Shown: piece after piece, positions 1 through 13,645 of the stretch
How positions within the stretch are numbered: position 1 is the stretch's first letter
Layout: each line of letters begins with the position of its first letter
From: Dirofilaria immitis
Lineage: Eukaryota > Nematoda > Chromadorea > Rhabditida > Onchocercidae
DNA: 64,000 bases
Reading direction: 5' to 3'
Assembly: GCA_024305405.1 (NCBI GenBank)
Contig: JAKNDB010000105.1
Span: 620,001 to 684,000, forward strand
Notes under the pieces: model-generated
The model's database searches: none
What the model was told of the DNA's origin: nothing
Seen by the model: the letters and a program-made list of their open reading frames with translations, nothing else
Position numbers and translations under genes: made by a program

Positions 1-2
1 CA

Positions 3-3000
3 TTTTCATCATCAAGTTCTTCGAGAAACAATCAGAATTCGATGGATCTGTCATCAGGTTCACGTGACTTAGTTTCGGTTTCCTTTCCTTCCTTCACTCT
101 CACAAACTAAGTGAACATATATTAGTGCCTGCAGTTGGAATGATACCAAATAGTTCTGCGTTTAGAGCATCACAACAGCCACGTTTGCTCCCAAGCATGG
201 AAGCTAAATTTCAGGTGATGATCAAAATTATGTGGATAAAACCTGTAATTATAATCCAAATAAATTTAACTCGATTATTTATTCTTTTCGAATTTGTCTA
301 ACGCATGCAAAAGCTACCGTATATAAATGTGAAAAAGTGTATATTTTCAAGCTTAATGAATGAACGAATGTAAAAGACTGCTTAAATATTAGCAGAATTG
401 GAGAAATCTTTATTATGTTATATAAGATTTCATGAATGGAAAATTAAAAATATACGAAATCTTTTATTCGTTCCAGGTCCCGTATGCTATGGATGCACTG
501 GTCGGCAAGGTTATGAAGTGCAATCCGAGTTTGCAAACAAAATTGCCTTCATTTACTGAAAATCATACAAGTGAAAGTAAATTCTGATTCGTTTTATATG
601 CTCTCATTTTAAACTCATTTTGAAGATCTAGATTCAAAATTTCCAGTCAGTGCAGCAAAATCGAAAGCAGCAAGTTTATCGGTGGAAAGTAGCAGCAACA
701 TGTCAAGGGACGCACCGCAACATTTGCCTACGCATGTTCCAACAGTTAGCTCAGATTTCATGGTATATCTCAAATTCTTCCTCCTAAAAAGATTTCTTAG
801 TTTATCGAGCCACTATTTTTAGATATATACTCCATAAAATTTTAGGCTCAACTTCTTTAGTACCTATCAAGTTGTAGTCTCTCTACGTTGATAATTGAAA
901 TGTTTCATTACAAGTTTCAGCATATACTAAAACTTTAGCAGAGACAAATTTAAATACTTTCAGTAGTGATTTATTGAAATTTAAATAATGATTTCTAAGA
1001 TGCAATTATTCCAGAGCGTACATAATGTTTGCAGTTATCAAAATCTCATTAAAAGAGTTCGTTTGAGTTGACCCGTCAGGTAATGATTTAAATTAGCTTA
1101 ATTTTCATGAAATGAATCGCTAGAAAGTGCTTCATTATATTCATTTAATTTATACTATGATACATTACTTTGCTCATTATTATAAACTTTTCTGTTCATT
1201 TTTTTTGTTTTTGATTATGGCATTGATGACCCCTAAGTAAAATAAGTAGATCTCTGTTAGACCATGGTAATTTGCTGATAAACTCCAATCCGGTACCATT
1301 CATCCCAACATTATCAAAGCGCTTGAATTGAAATTATTGAAAGAATAGAACCGATTGTAGTTTTCAATTTAATTCCAGCTGAAAGAGGAACTATCGTTAT
1401 TAATGCGTTATTCTGCTCGGATGTCTGATCAGTTATCAGAGCCATTACGGGTTCGAGTAATTCGAGCTCATTATAACGCAGTTGCCGTCGGCTATTCAAA
1501 CTTTGTCTGTTGTTACAGGTACTGCTCATTTATGCACTATTAGTTTCTGTCCCATTAATTTCGAAAAATTTTTGTTTGAGAATAACTTATTCAGATCAGA
1601 ATTATCCAAGATTGGAATTATCCAAACTTTTACATGCATTCGAAAGATAAACTGTCCTCTGAAAAAGGTAATACAACTGTTGTTTTAAATTTCCAACTCT
1701 TTTATACTTGTCAGCAAGAACGATTTCAAAAATTTCATGTGTAGAATGAAGGAAAGTTTGGGTTGGCAGCAGCTGTATATGTCACCACGTATGGATGCTG
1801 TTGTTCGTCATGTGGCACTGTATGCAAAATTTGGCGAAAAAATGTTGGCTGTTTCATTAACTAATAATATAATATATTTATGGAATATTTCGGAAGGCGA
1901 TGCTGATTTTGGAACCAAAATTGGTGATTTTTTTGATTTTTTGTTGGTTGTGATTTATATAAATTGCGGAAGTTTAAAAATCGTAAAATATTAATATAAA
2001 AGTCAGAATTTACAAGTGAGGTTGTGAATTTGTTCTGTATGGATGATTACAAAATTTATGATGTAGTTTATCTTTCGAAAGATTTTTCATAGGAACGTTC
2101 ACTCTTCTGGTTGCTGTTGATAAATTGTTTTTTATTGGGAGTCAATTGGTAGCGCTGAGCAAAATTGGCAAAGTTGGAATCTGGCATTCAATGACACATA
2201 ATTGGCAAGTTCAAGGTCAGTAAATGTTTTGTAATATTCCTGAAAGCCGTGAAACGTTAGTAATAAATTCACGTTTTTATGTATTACCAAGAACAGGGAG
2301 TTCATTTTAATCATGCATTCATTTGTGACGTATTTGCATATTTTTTACATGTTTTTTGAAGTCCCTTGGGAATCATAGTGCTTCCCTCATCGTAGATGTC
2401 GTCGCGATATCGTGTTATGACACAGCCGGATCATTTTTGCTTCTTGGATGTACAAATGGATCCATTTATTATATCGACATGCAAAAATTCCCTTTGCGTA
2501 TGAAAGATAACGATTTACTGATTACGGAACTTTATCGAGATCCAAATGCTGATATTATCACCGCTATAAGTGTTTATTTGACTCCGAAAACAAGTATATT
2601 TTTGCATGTTTTACGTTGATGTTGTCTTCGTTGCGTGATCCTCACATATTTTGTTAAATATTTCAGATCTTCGTGGTAACTGGATTGAAATTGCTTATGG
2701 AACTTCAAGTGGTAGCGTCCGAGTGATTGTGCAACATCCAGAAACAGTTGGTCACGGCCCACAGTTGTTCCAGACCTATACCGTACATACATCTCCAGTT
2801 ACACGAGTTGCTCTTACAACTAACTATCTTATCAGCGGTGAGTATGAATTAATTTGCATAATTTTATGTCTCATTGATTTAGCTCTGACTTTATCTGCGC
2901 AACTACTCGTGAAATTATTTTTTCAATTCAAATTTAAAATAAAATTGAATTGGGGGTATTTATGCAATTCTTACTATTTATATGCAGTAAGAAAGCCTTA

Positions 3001-4654
3001 TCTTTCTCTAGTGTGCAGCGAATATAATCATGTTCGTTCTTGGGGTGTAACGCGTTTTCGTGGCATGATTTCTACACAACCGGGCAGTACATCTCTTGCA
3101 TCTTTCAAGGTACTTACCTTGGATAGCACTGATGACATGCTTGATTCAGATGGAAGTGATCCAGGTATTATCTCTTCATTTTGTTTGAATTTCAATATTT
3201 TAAATACGTTTTTTAGATTTTTGGTACATATCCTGCCTGATATCTTTCAAATGTATTTCAGGACCATTTGGTGATCAAGATGGTGAACAAGTTTTTGTTC
3301 AACGCGTGGTGCCTGGTACTAATCAAGTCTTTGTAAGATTAGCTTCAAATGGTGACAGGTCAGTGATATTAATGTTTTTTTTTATTCTGCTTACAGTATA
3401 TTCATTATTCGTATCTTTTTATCTGTACTTTTGTTTGAAATTAGTCCTTAAAATTATAAAATACGAATTATCGTTTATTTTTCATAGACTCTGCACCATT
3501 CGAACAGTTGGCGATTCAGCAATAACTGCTTTTTTGGTTCATGAATGTGAAGGTTCACGAGTAAATTCAAGACCCAGGAGGTTTTTGTTCACCGGAACAT
3601 CCGATGGTTCTATTCAAGTAAGATATTAGTTATAATTGGGAAGAAATTCTTAATTTGAATCATTAATTGATTTATCAATAAAAATAAAGTAGAGTCTCTT
3701 GATAAAATTGGAAGTATTATCCATGTGAAATCAAAATATTTGCTTTTCTGTTTGATACCAGTACGTTTATTTTGCTAGAACTTTCAGATGTGGGATTTAA
3801 CAACAGCTTTGGATCAGTATCACGCTAATTTATCATTTCCAAATCTTACTTTAGGTAATCAGGCAAATACAGCTGATAAAACAGCTAATACTGTATCCTC
3901 GACCACTACAACATCCACTAATCCGAATGCTATGCTATATGCGAATCGAGCCAATGGTGCTGTACGTCAGGTTAGTATTTCATTTTACAAAAATTATATT
4001 TGTTCAGAGTTGTGAAATTTTATTTTTCAATGTGGGGTATACAGCATACCATACTTACTAACTTCATAATTGTTTTAAATTATTAATTTAACCGATGTCA
4101 TTGATAAAATTACTATAGCTGCTGTGTTACAGTTTTAACTCCCGTTGCTAAATATGTCTTTGAGCATTATTTGGCGAATTTATCGTAATGTTAATCTCTT
4201 AAATTAATTATTAATATACTGGTACTGCTATACAAATTACACAAATTAACTTATTAATGTATACCAGCAATTTACTTATTATTTTCTATTTCTGACTCGT
4301 TATAGTCCGAATAATATTAAATGCAATAAAATATGGTCTGAGATTAAGGTAATCGAAATAAAAGAAACAATATTATAAGATTGTAAAGGGCATTATAAAT
4401 GTGATTTTCTTCACTGGCAATAAAATAGTAAATATGATATCAAAATTAAATAATCATTTTCGTAAAACTTGAAAAAAATTGGGCGTTTATATAAAATTTA
4501 AAGTTTTGTTTTTTAGGGACCAACTCCTGATGAACTTCTTCGTTTGATTGATGATTGTGAAATTTGTTGTGCAAGCTTGAGTACAACGCCGTTAACTACA
4601 CCACATGCGTCCACCATACATTTATCCGAATTGGATTGTCAACATCAATATTAG
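3..4654 (+). CDS. KCTD3: KCTD3/SHKBP1-family WD-repeat protein, 5' partial
   Basis: I read 14 exons in continuous phase: 3-57, 135-214, 477-576, 647-762, 1379-1518, 1745-1923, 2093-2215, 2396-2593, 2667-2837, 3012-3164, 3262-3358, 3488-3617, 3788-3970 and 4517-4654 (TAG), about 620 residues with every junction GT..AG. The WD/beta-propeller part carries family hallmarks: [58 protein letters not shown] and MWDLTTALD. In vertebrates the family has an N-terminal BTB/T1 domain and acts with HCN channels (KCTD3) or CIN85 (SHKBP1). The first four exons are a Ser-rich linker with no BTB, so that domain should lie just upstream of the window. No frame breaks were seen. Confidence is high for the family and moderate for the linker exons. 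An AATAAA follows the stop. Confidence 0.9.
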
Positions 4655-5568
4655 TAGCCTTTTTATTATAAATAAATATATAGAAGCTTATCTTCGACAT
4701 TTTTCATAATACATTTTCCGTTAATTTTTAGTATTTAATTTGTTTTTTTAAATAAATCTTTGTTTATTTTTTTATTTTCTTTGCTACTCATCTACAAAAA
4801 AAAATTTCATATTAATTTGTAATTGATATATTCATACACAAAATTATAAATTTATGTCCTCAGTAATTCCCACGAAATATTAAATAAATTTAGTAACTTC
4901 ATTTCGAGAGTGTCAGGATGTTGAAGCTGTTAACAACTTTTATTGTTTCTAAGCATTATTGATTTCGGAACTGAGATCACATACTTAGAATGTCGCATGA
5001 AATTTCAATATGCATAGTAAGTAGCTTGTCTTAAAAATTTATGAATTTAAATCTCAAGACTTCAGTGTTGTCAATTTTATACTATTCTTTCTTGCCATAT
5101 AGTGTGATCACGATCTTTTTATTGACACTTTTTATAAGTATTTAAAAGATACAAATTGCTTTGTAAGATTGTTTTTTTCTTGATAGCTATTATGATAATA
5201 TATAAACATCATTCAACTCCATTTACTATATATAGTATTATTCACATGTAATTACTATGCCATTCATGCATTTCTTTCTTTACTTCCGAATTTCAACAGT
5301 TTTGAAACCCTCACTTGATTTTATCACTCACTGATTTATTATTATTATTTATTAAAAAGTTATGGACTAATTTATTAAGATTTTTCGAAATAAAACACTC
5401 GTGTTTCATCGTAAACTTTATTTAAATTTGATATAAAACAGAAATCTCTGCTACAGTCTTATCCTGTGGTTTTTCACTATTTCTTTGTTTATTAAATCAT
5501 TCGAATTTGTGAGGTTTTTATTGAAGTTATGACAAAATTCATCATAATTTGTTCTCACTTGAAATTTT
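4655..5568. other. intergenic, AT-rich
   Basis: This stretch separates the KCTD3-like gene from the DNAJC17-like gene. I see no coding exon and no RNA gene in it. It presumably holds the 3' UTR of the first gene and the promoter of the second. Confidence 0.5.
4671..4676 (+). terminator. polyadenylation signal of the KCTD3-like gene
   Basis: AATAAA lies 17 nt after the TAG stop at 4652-4654. The position fits the short 3' UTRs common in nematodes. Confidence 0.5.
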
Positions 5569-5570
5569 AG
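5569..5570 (+). promoter_or_regulatory. probable trans-splice (spliced-leader) acceptor
   Basis: GAAATTTTAG ends here, 22 nt before the first ATG of the DNAJC17-like gene, with no in-frame upstream ATG. This is the usual place for a spliced-leader acceptor in nematodes. It is inferred from spacing and the AG context only. Confidence 0.4.
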
Positions 5571-5592
5571 TTGTATTTTGTTAGATTGCAAT

Positions 5593-7200
5593 ATGGATGA
5601 TAACTGTTCAATAGATTTCGATCCCTATGAATTGTTGGATTTAAAACCGGACTGCACGGATGCGCAAATTGTAAAGGCATTCAGAAAAGCTGCTTTGAAG
5701 TGGCATCCTGATAAGAATCCTAATCGTAAAAAGCAGGTATTAGCTGTTTCGTTTCGTCAAGGTTTGTAAATAATGTCATTTTTAAGATTTTTTTTGTTGA
5801 CAATTTTCTTCTGAAAACTTTAGCACATTTATTTTCTAGCGCAAGAAATGTTCCTGAAGATATCGAAAGCTTTTGAATTATTATCGGATTTAGCGGCTCG
5901 CGCTGCGTATGACCACGTACTTGCTACCAGAACAGCACATTCTATTTATATACAGAGGAGACAAAAAAATGAAAACGAGAAACGGCGAAAATTACGTGAA
6001 GAGCTGGAAAAGCGAGAAGCAAATGTATTAAACGTTCAGCATGATGAAGAAAAAGCCAGAAAAGAGCTTGAAAAAGAGGTATCTCGAAATTGTATTTTGT
6101 AGAGATTTATCTATTAATTTAGCTACCTAATGTATAACCTTGATTTTCTATTATTTCTGAAATTTATAGGAAAAATAATTATCGAGCTGTTTTGGAGTTT
6201 TCTTTTAAAAGAAAAGCTTCAGATTGAGCGTCTGCGAAAGGAAGGTTCCAAACTACTACAGCGTGAAAGGAAAATATCGAAAAAGAAATTCATAGAAATT
6301 CTACTGTGAAGGAGCAAAGCGGTGATAAGCGTAATTTTTATCACCTTATTTATTTTAGATTTTATTCAAATTATATTTTATTTAATGAAATTGAATTCCT
6401 AATAAATCTCTTTGTATTTTCAGAATTACTAGCTCGTTACAAATTAAGATGGGAAGAACGAGAAAATGGTCGATGTAATTATGATGAAGATAATTTCAGA
6501 GAATTATTCTCTAAAGTGAATTTTTGAAAAAGTGTTTGATTTGATAAACTTCTGGTTATTTGATAAAGGAAAGGCTTTTTTGCCATAAAAAGAGAAGTTG
6601 TTTGAAATGCATTCAGTTTAATGTTGCATAATTGTTGAACATAGTAAAATATTGCATATTGCATGTCATTTTAGTATGGACATGTTTCCGACATAATTGT
6701 TTCAAGCGGTAATAAAGGCATGGCAATTTTGGAGTTTGATGAATTATTGGATGTGGTAAGTATTGCAGATTTTGTTTAATCCTTTTTTTAATGGCGATCA
6801 TTAATTGTAGAAATATTTGGGATTTTTAGTATTAAAGTTCTACACATTCGTTTTATTTTCAGGATGGGGTTGAAAAGGAAATTGGAAAGCCAGATATTCC
6901 GATTACTGTGACATGCTTGCTAAAACCACCTGCAGCTATGAGAAATTTGGCTTTCGAAATACAACCAAATAGGCCGAAAGGTAAAGTTATTTAAAATTTC
7001 GATCGGGCACTGTTTTGTTTATCCTGTAAATAATTTTCTGTATTTTATCAAAGAGTACCATAATCATGGGGTTTTACATTGTAGAACGACCAATGACGTC
7101 AGTTGAATTCGCTAATTTTGAAGCTGAAGTTCTAATGACCATGATGGCTGGGTCAAAGCGGAAAGCTGATGACGGAAAAAGCAAATTTGATAATCTGTGA
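5593..7200 (+). CDS. DNAJC17: DnaJ homolog subfamily C member 17 (J domain + RRM)
   Basis: Exons read: 5593-5761, 5840-6078, 6223-6321, 6424-6515, 6675-6755, 6863-6980 and 7085-7200 (TGA). The product is about 304 residues, close to the usual family length. The N-terminal J domain has DPYELLDLKP, then the essential HPD in KWHPDKNPN. A charged coiled-coil follows, then an RRM-like segment (YGHVSDIIVSSGNKGMAILE) and a C-terminal tail with the family-typical VLMTMM run. DNAJC17 is a nuclear Hsp70 cochaperone linked to the spliceosome. Two oddities: the only GT..AG exon 1/2 join adds eight residues (VLAVSFRQ) after the HPD helix, and exon 3 is one base short for its phases, with the break at the A-run near 6266. 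Start is the first ATG. Confidence 0.88.
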
Positions 7201-8524
7201 TGCGATTTTAATTTGTAATTAGAATTTTTACATGATAATTTTTAGTGATTATAACACTATAATAGATCTATAATGTACAGTCACTTTTTGAGAAATTTGT
7301 TTTTGTATGTTTAAAATTGTCCTAAATTGGAAAATATTTTTTAAAAAGTGATTATATGAAAACTGACACCAGAGTATCTAAGGTAAACCATGCTTTTGTT
7401 GTTAAAATCAAAAAAGCCTTTCAAATTAAAGAAAAAATCGCATTATTTAAACAAACAAAAAGTATTTCATTGTCAACTTTCATCCAGTAATTGGGATTAT
7501 AAAGAATTAGATCTTCGAATTTTTTCCAAAAAAGGTAATTCATTTTTATAACTTAAAAGCAATCATTTACGAAAAGTCTTTTTATCATTGCAGTGATTTA
7601 CTTTGCCAAATTACAATAGTAATTAGATTTGTCTGTCCGAAGTAAAACAAGTTGAATTTTATCGAATTGCTATAAATGCTTTCTAAATTCGAGTTGTTTG
7701 GTTTGTAATTACAGAGTATTTAAATTCTTGCATTATGGTTATTAAATAAGTAGTGGACTCGACCCATTGCTATTTTTAAATTTTTGTAAATATTTGATTA
7801 TTTCATATTTAATAATATTTCATTTCATACCTCGCTCGATGTGCTGTTTTTGGATACTTAGTGCTTCGATATTTTTCGTTATTGTCATAGCAAACGAGAT
7901 TACAGTCTTACGTATCGGAATAAATTTTTTATGCTTTTTTTATTGTCTATGCATTCATGAACAGTATTAGATAATGTGTGTAACAGAATTTTAAAAAATA
8001 ATTTTTGATACTGTATATTAGATTAAATTAAACCGTGTTTTTTTTTTTGCGAAATTCTTACTATTCTTTATTCTCCTACACTAGTTTGAAATTCAAAGCA
8101 TGGAATTCACTTTTCTCTGTATTGTATCTATGTCTATTTTAATTATTCAATTTTATTTTTCCCGACTAAAGAATCTTTGATTAGAAATTTACAGCAGTTT
8201 GCTTAAGTAATTGTTACTTTTGCAATTGTATGAAGATCGCGCCCAAAATTTGCGGTTTCAATTTCAAGTTTATTGATACATTTCGTTCTTAATTTGTGAT
8301 ATGAAGTGCGAGTTATTTGGATATGTTGTCTGAATTATATTTCCTAACTGCTAATCTTGATCTTCTAACTAATATCGTTTTATTAAGTTATAAACAAATA
8401 GTAATGGTTTAATATACACATTGATCAGTTTTGCTGAATAACTACTTAACTCATTGTAGAGGAAAATTTATTTTGGGCAAATATATCTAATCTAATATCT
8501 TAATGTCAAAATGCTTTATTTCTC

Positions 8525-8667
8525 TCGCATTAGTCCTCGATTTATTCGCATTAGTCCTCGTTGATGATAAAGGCAGTCATGTCCTCCATCCGCTTAAATA
8601 TATCTGACTGTTATTTTCATATCATTCAAGCTTAAATATATCTGACTGTTATTTTCATATCATTCGA
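8525..8667. repeat. two short local tandem duplications
   Basis: TCGCATTAGTCCTCG occurs twice about 21 nt apart (8525 and 8546). Just downstream a 38-nt unit starting GCTTAAATATATCTG is repeated directly, at 8592-8629 and again from 8630, nearly perfectly. The near identity suggests recent slippage or replication-based duplication. Confidence 0.85.
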
Positions 8668-11600
8668 TTTTAGTGCTTAGATGATTTGTAATTATTAGAT
8701 CATTTTCTCAGTTTGCTACTATTTTATCATATTTATTTCTTTTTAACTGAATCGATTCAATTCAATTTATTCGTTAAATTAACGGCTAAATTCTGTTCAA
8801 CACCATTTCAGTCAATAGAGAGAATATGAGGAATATTATTTGCAGCGCAGCGGATCATTCAATCAATACTATATTGTGTAAAAAATAATTTGGAAGTAAA
8901 TTTAGTATAAATCAATAAACAAGGTAAAATTTTTCTATCCTAAATTTTCACGATATCGTAATTCTAGCAATTGAACTTAATTGTTGAACTTAGCTTCCAC
9001 GCGTAATATTTTTTCCGTGAAGTTTCATATGGAAATTATAAGTGAAATTATGCCACATCAATAAGAGATGCATGAAATGCAGCTGGAATATGTATAGGGT
9101 TGTTAATATATCATCGAATGCGAACATATTAGAAAAGTAATAGAAAAGTAACTTTTGCATTTGACTGATGCGAAAGAACTTAGTCAATTTCAGGTTAATG
9201 GAGAATAGTTCCATTCATTCGATTTATTTCTTTTCAATTCGATATAATTCGAATAAAAATATTACCACAGAGAAAGCTATTCTAATTTATAATAGATAAT
9301 AGATACTTATGAACGAGAATTTCTTTGAATCTCTCTTTTGTATTTCCTAGCCCAACGAAAAATTTAGGAACATTAAGCTAAAAGTTAGAAAATCAGTTTT
9401 GAAAACCAATAAAATATTATCATAAGATTAAATAAAAAAAGCAATAAATCAGTTATACACCAGCAAAATACTGATATCATAAAGTCAATCGAATTTCTGC
9501 TCACAAATAGATTCCAAATAATGCTTCATTTTTTTGATATTTAAACTAACATTTTGTAAACGAGCACGATCATTATGAAATCATCAAAACAATTTTTATG
9601 GTTGTCCTATTTCGAAAGAGATGATCATATCGATGCTCGGCCAACAAGAACAGCAACATGCCAAATGATTGGACACGACAAATAATTGAAGCAAACATTG
9701 CTTAAATTTAATTATCAGGAAAGATTTGTCATTAACTAACACAAAAAATAGTTTCGTTTTCCCACAAAAAGAAAAATTAACTTACCGTGCTGGTTAATGG
9801 CAAATCTTTCGCAATAATTATTTATCAACAGATTTGTTATCGATATATTTTTTGCTTTTTTTCATATCCTAACGTACACTATTGATTTCATAAGAAATGA
9901 ATTAGTTGAGATAATGAATTCTGAATAAATCATCTCATATTTTGTGTTACTATAATTTATGGTTTCTTTCCATGATCCGTCGTAAATTTATGTCTGAGTA
10001 CATGTTCGAGATAAATCTTCTAATTTTGTACACTTTTTTATGGATCAAACAAAATTGGATTTTTGGAAATTTGAAGGATGATGACTATACAGCCACTGAG
10101 GAACTTTCTAGCTGCTAAAATTGCAAAATTATATAATTGTAAGATCCAATTCCGCACAGTAATTTTATTCATGTTATATATTTAAACTTATTTCAGGCAA
10201 CTCACTCATTATCAACTGCTCACACAGTCTTTTTTGATCTTAAATACAGTGCTGTGTTTTCACAACATAAATCTATTGGTTCCAATAAACATAACAGCCC
10301 CATCATTATTATTAAAAATTTTTGAAAATCTTTTAAAGGATTAAATCGAGCGATTTAATGATTGACATCGTAGGGCTCTATCTAGAGATTGGATATACAA
10401 TGAAAACGATTGATTACCTTAATCATTTACTCAGCAACTCATTCACTTAATGTATACCATTCCAAATATTCCCATATCGATTAGGAAAATATTCAGAATG
10501 GACCCAAAGAGCAAAGAGGAGTTCGTTGAATTTAAATTTTCAGAAATCTAAGATTAACATATATTAGGGCAATGTGAACAACACAGCTTATCATTCGAGA
10601 AAATTATGCACTAATGTCACAGATGGATCATTTCCTGGGATATTTTTGCCACACATCTTTCTGCTAGAGACAAAACACTGTAGAGATACTGTGAGAAATA
10701 ATTAATTCCAACTATAATTGATTTCATCGGTGCCAGTGGATTTTGCAAAGTTTTCCTGAAAGTAAGACCGTATAGGTTAAATAAATTTTTAATGCAGTAA
10801 TATTAGGTAAATTTTTTGATATAAAAGTTTTCCAAAGAATTTTTAGACATAAGATAGATTTGAGATTACAATGTCTGGGCGCAAAAATGATTCTGAATGA
10901 TCTTGAAAAGAGGTCAATTAATATCAAGGAAATAAAAGAAAAGAAAAGTTTAATTCGAGTCTGCAGATAAAAGAATTGAGATGAAAAAAATATGACTTAT
11001 CAGCTTTCAAAGTTGAATAATTTAAACAGACGAAATGAGCGATGAGCATTATGTTATATTCATATGCAAATTAAATTTATCAGAAATTTTTCCATATAAA
11101 GCTAATTGTATTCATGACACTGATACCGTAACATTTTTCTGATTTGGATATGTGCTGTATTATGCTAGCAGCGTCGTGCCCAGTTATTTTCGCATATTGC
11201 AGTATAGGAAGTTTAGTATACCGTGGTATGAGGCGTCACGATTATTCCAATAATATCGGAACTGAAATTTTTCCATTTCAATTACATTTCATTTTGAACA
11301 TGCTTTTTGTTTTTTTCTTTCATACATCTTTCACTGTCTTGGCCAAATGAAAAAATTATTATATTTTGGACAGAAATTATCAACGATTGAAAATTACTAA
11401 AGAATTCATAGTATCAATTCTTTCAAAATAATTAAATAGCTAACTTCTTCATTGCAAATAATTTTTCTGTCCTGTCAATGCATGAAGAAGTTTTTTCTGA
11501 AGTTGGAAATTGAAAATAATTTAAGTATTTATAAAATAATCATTGAAAATAAGCAACTGTAACTTCAAAATTGATCTGATCTGATTAGCTCATAGTTCAG

Positions 11601-13600
11601 TTTGAAGCACTAAGCAATTTCATTAAAAAGTTAAGCAATGGAAGAAAGAAACGAGGCCAACGCAATAAGAAATCAAAGTACTAGTGTTGTTAGTCCACAC
11701 AAATTAAATAAATTGTGATATCAAATTATCGACTTTCTGATAAGACAAAAACATCACGAGAAAAAAAACTTTTTACATCAATTGATTTCTTAAACCAGTC
11801 GTCCTTTTTGATTGCTGGTTGTTTGGCACTTATTAAGTTCAGAAATATTTGAAATCTTCCTCGCTGAAGTAATTTTCATTAAGAATTCCATGAAAAAGGC
11901 ATTAATCAACAATTATGGCTTTTAGAAAATTTTTAAGTTCTTTATATTCAAAAAAATAATGACAGTGTTGAGATGATATTACGATTATGTGCCTGAATTC
12001 GAAATAGATTCTGCTTTCAAGCGCTGAAAAGAATTACTCTGACTTGCTTGCTGTTTGGGAAAACATTTGGGGGTATCTTAGCTTAAATAAATAGAAAGTA
12101 TTTTTGGATTCCTTACTCAGTTAGCAAATCGAAATCAATGACCATTTGCGATTCTCCGGTAATATCTGTAAAGACTGAAAAATTCAGAATCATAAAGCTA
12201 TCAATCTATTTAAATTAATAGGTTTCATACTATCTCACATTCGATTATCTGTTTTCATATTCGTTTGAGAGAAATGAACATTTTTAAGATATATTAAGAA
12301 AACATAAACAAATTATTTTTTTGCCATGACGCTAACGAATTTCACCGCTCAATCTTTGAATCTTTTGTAGTCCATGCTTCCAATTCATGCCTATCGGGCA
12401 AAGTAATCGTCCGACTAAATTCATAAATATTCGCTGCGATTTTATTTTAATTTGGCGCAAATTTCCTTTCAGCGCTGCGTGCCACTCCGGGAATAAATAG
12501 ATGACCCTGATTGTTCAAATCCGTTTCCAGTTTAGCGGTAAGTCTACAAATATCGCATTAACGACTGGAACATCCAAATTTTTGATATAAATTATAATTT
12601 GGAAACAAGAATAACACATTAATCTACATGAAGAAAGTTCATGAATCGAATGAAAATAAACATGTTTGAAATTATCAAAACAACTCGGACATCTATTGTG
12701 ACGTTCTTGATCAAATACAGCGATGCTGTCTCTTCTGGCAACATAGATCTTTATTATAACATACATGTAGCATAACGTTATTCAGTAGATTCTAATATCC
12801 TATATAGTTCCAAATGTATTTGACAGTATTTGTTTCAGTTGGAATATATTCAAAAGTGCTTCAAAAGAAGAAAAAATTCGAATTTAAGAAATATGCTGTT
12901 TTGTCATTGAACGGTTTAACCTCATGTACACCTATTGTTAATGATTAGTCATTTTTCAAGAAAGGAAAAGGAACACAGAAGTTTTTGATCTTGGATATTT
13001 CAGAAATCCAAATTTTTTTATATGGCACTCCGCTACCATTACTATAATATTCTTTAATAGAATTTTCCAAAAGCGTTATGAGAGTTCCCGCATATGTATG
13101 ATTCTCTTCAATTGATAATTATTACAAACTTACCAATACTGTCGATTATTACGCTCTAGGACACCGGTGTATTTATCAAGTACTTGATTCAAAATTTCGG
13201 TTTTCGGTATCACTGTATAAGGTAAATCGAGGAACGAATTCCTGAAATATTAATTGCGAAAAAACACCTGCACAATTTTGTTCACCGAAAAACTTTTTTC
13301 TAAAAGATTTAAAAACTTAAAATTCTAAAGCCAAACTGCAGGACCTTCGATGATTGGAACTTAAAAAGCGACACTAATTTCGTCACTCAAATATCCAATA
13401 TTTTTGGTGTCACAAATCTTTTAAAGTGTAAAGAGTAACTGTAAAGGAGCCTTAATGAAATATACACGATTACCTTTCTCATTCACAATATCAATATCAT
13501 CTTCTGTTATTTTAATCTCATTTTTAGCTGCAAATATATTCTGAATAATAATAATAAAAGGAATATAGTATAGTGAATGAAAGAAAATAATGAAGTTAAG

Positions 13601-13645
13601 CTACTGTAAGTAAGGTACTTATGATACTGTAAGGTACTTATGATG
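13601..13645. repeat. imperfect 19-nt tandem duplication
   Basis: The string AAGGTACTTATGAT appears twice within 35 nt, flanked by CTGTAAG. It is a local duplication in intergenic DNA with no associated gene. Confidence 0.7.

Noticed and set aside
12473..12533. CTTTCAG ... GCG|GTAAGTC, an apparently perfect internal exon on the + strand
   Set aside because: All three frames contain stops and there is no neighbouring exon; at most a non-coding exon, unsupported.
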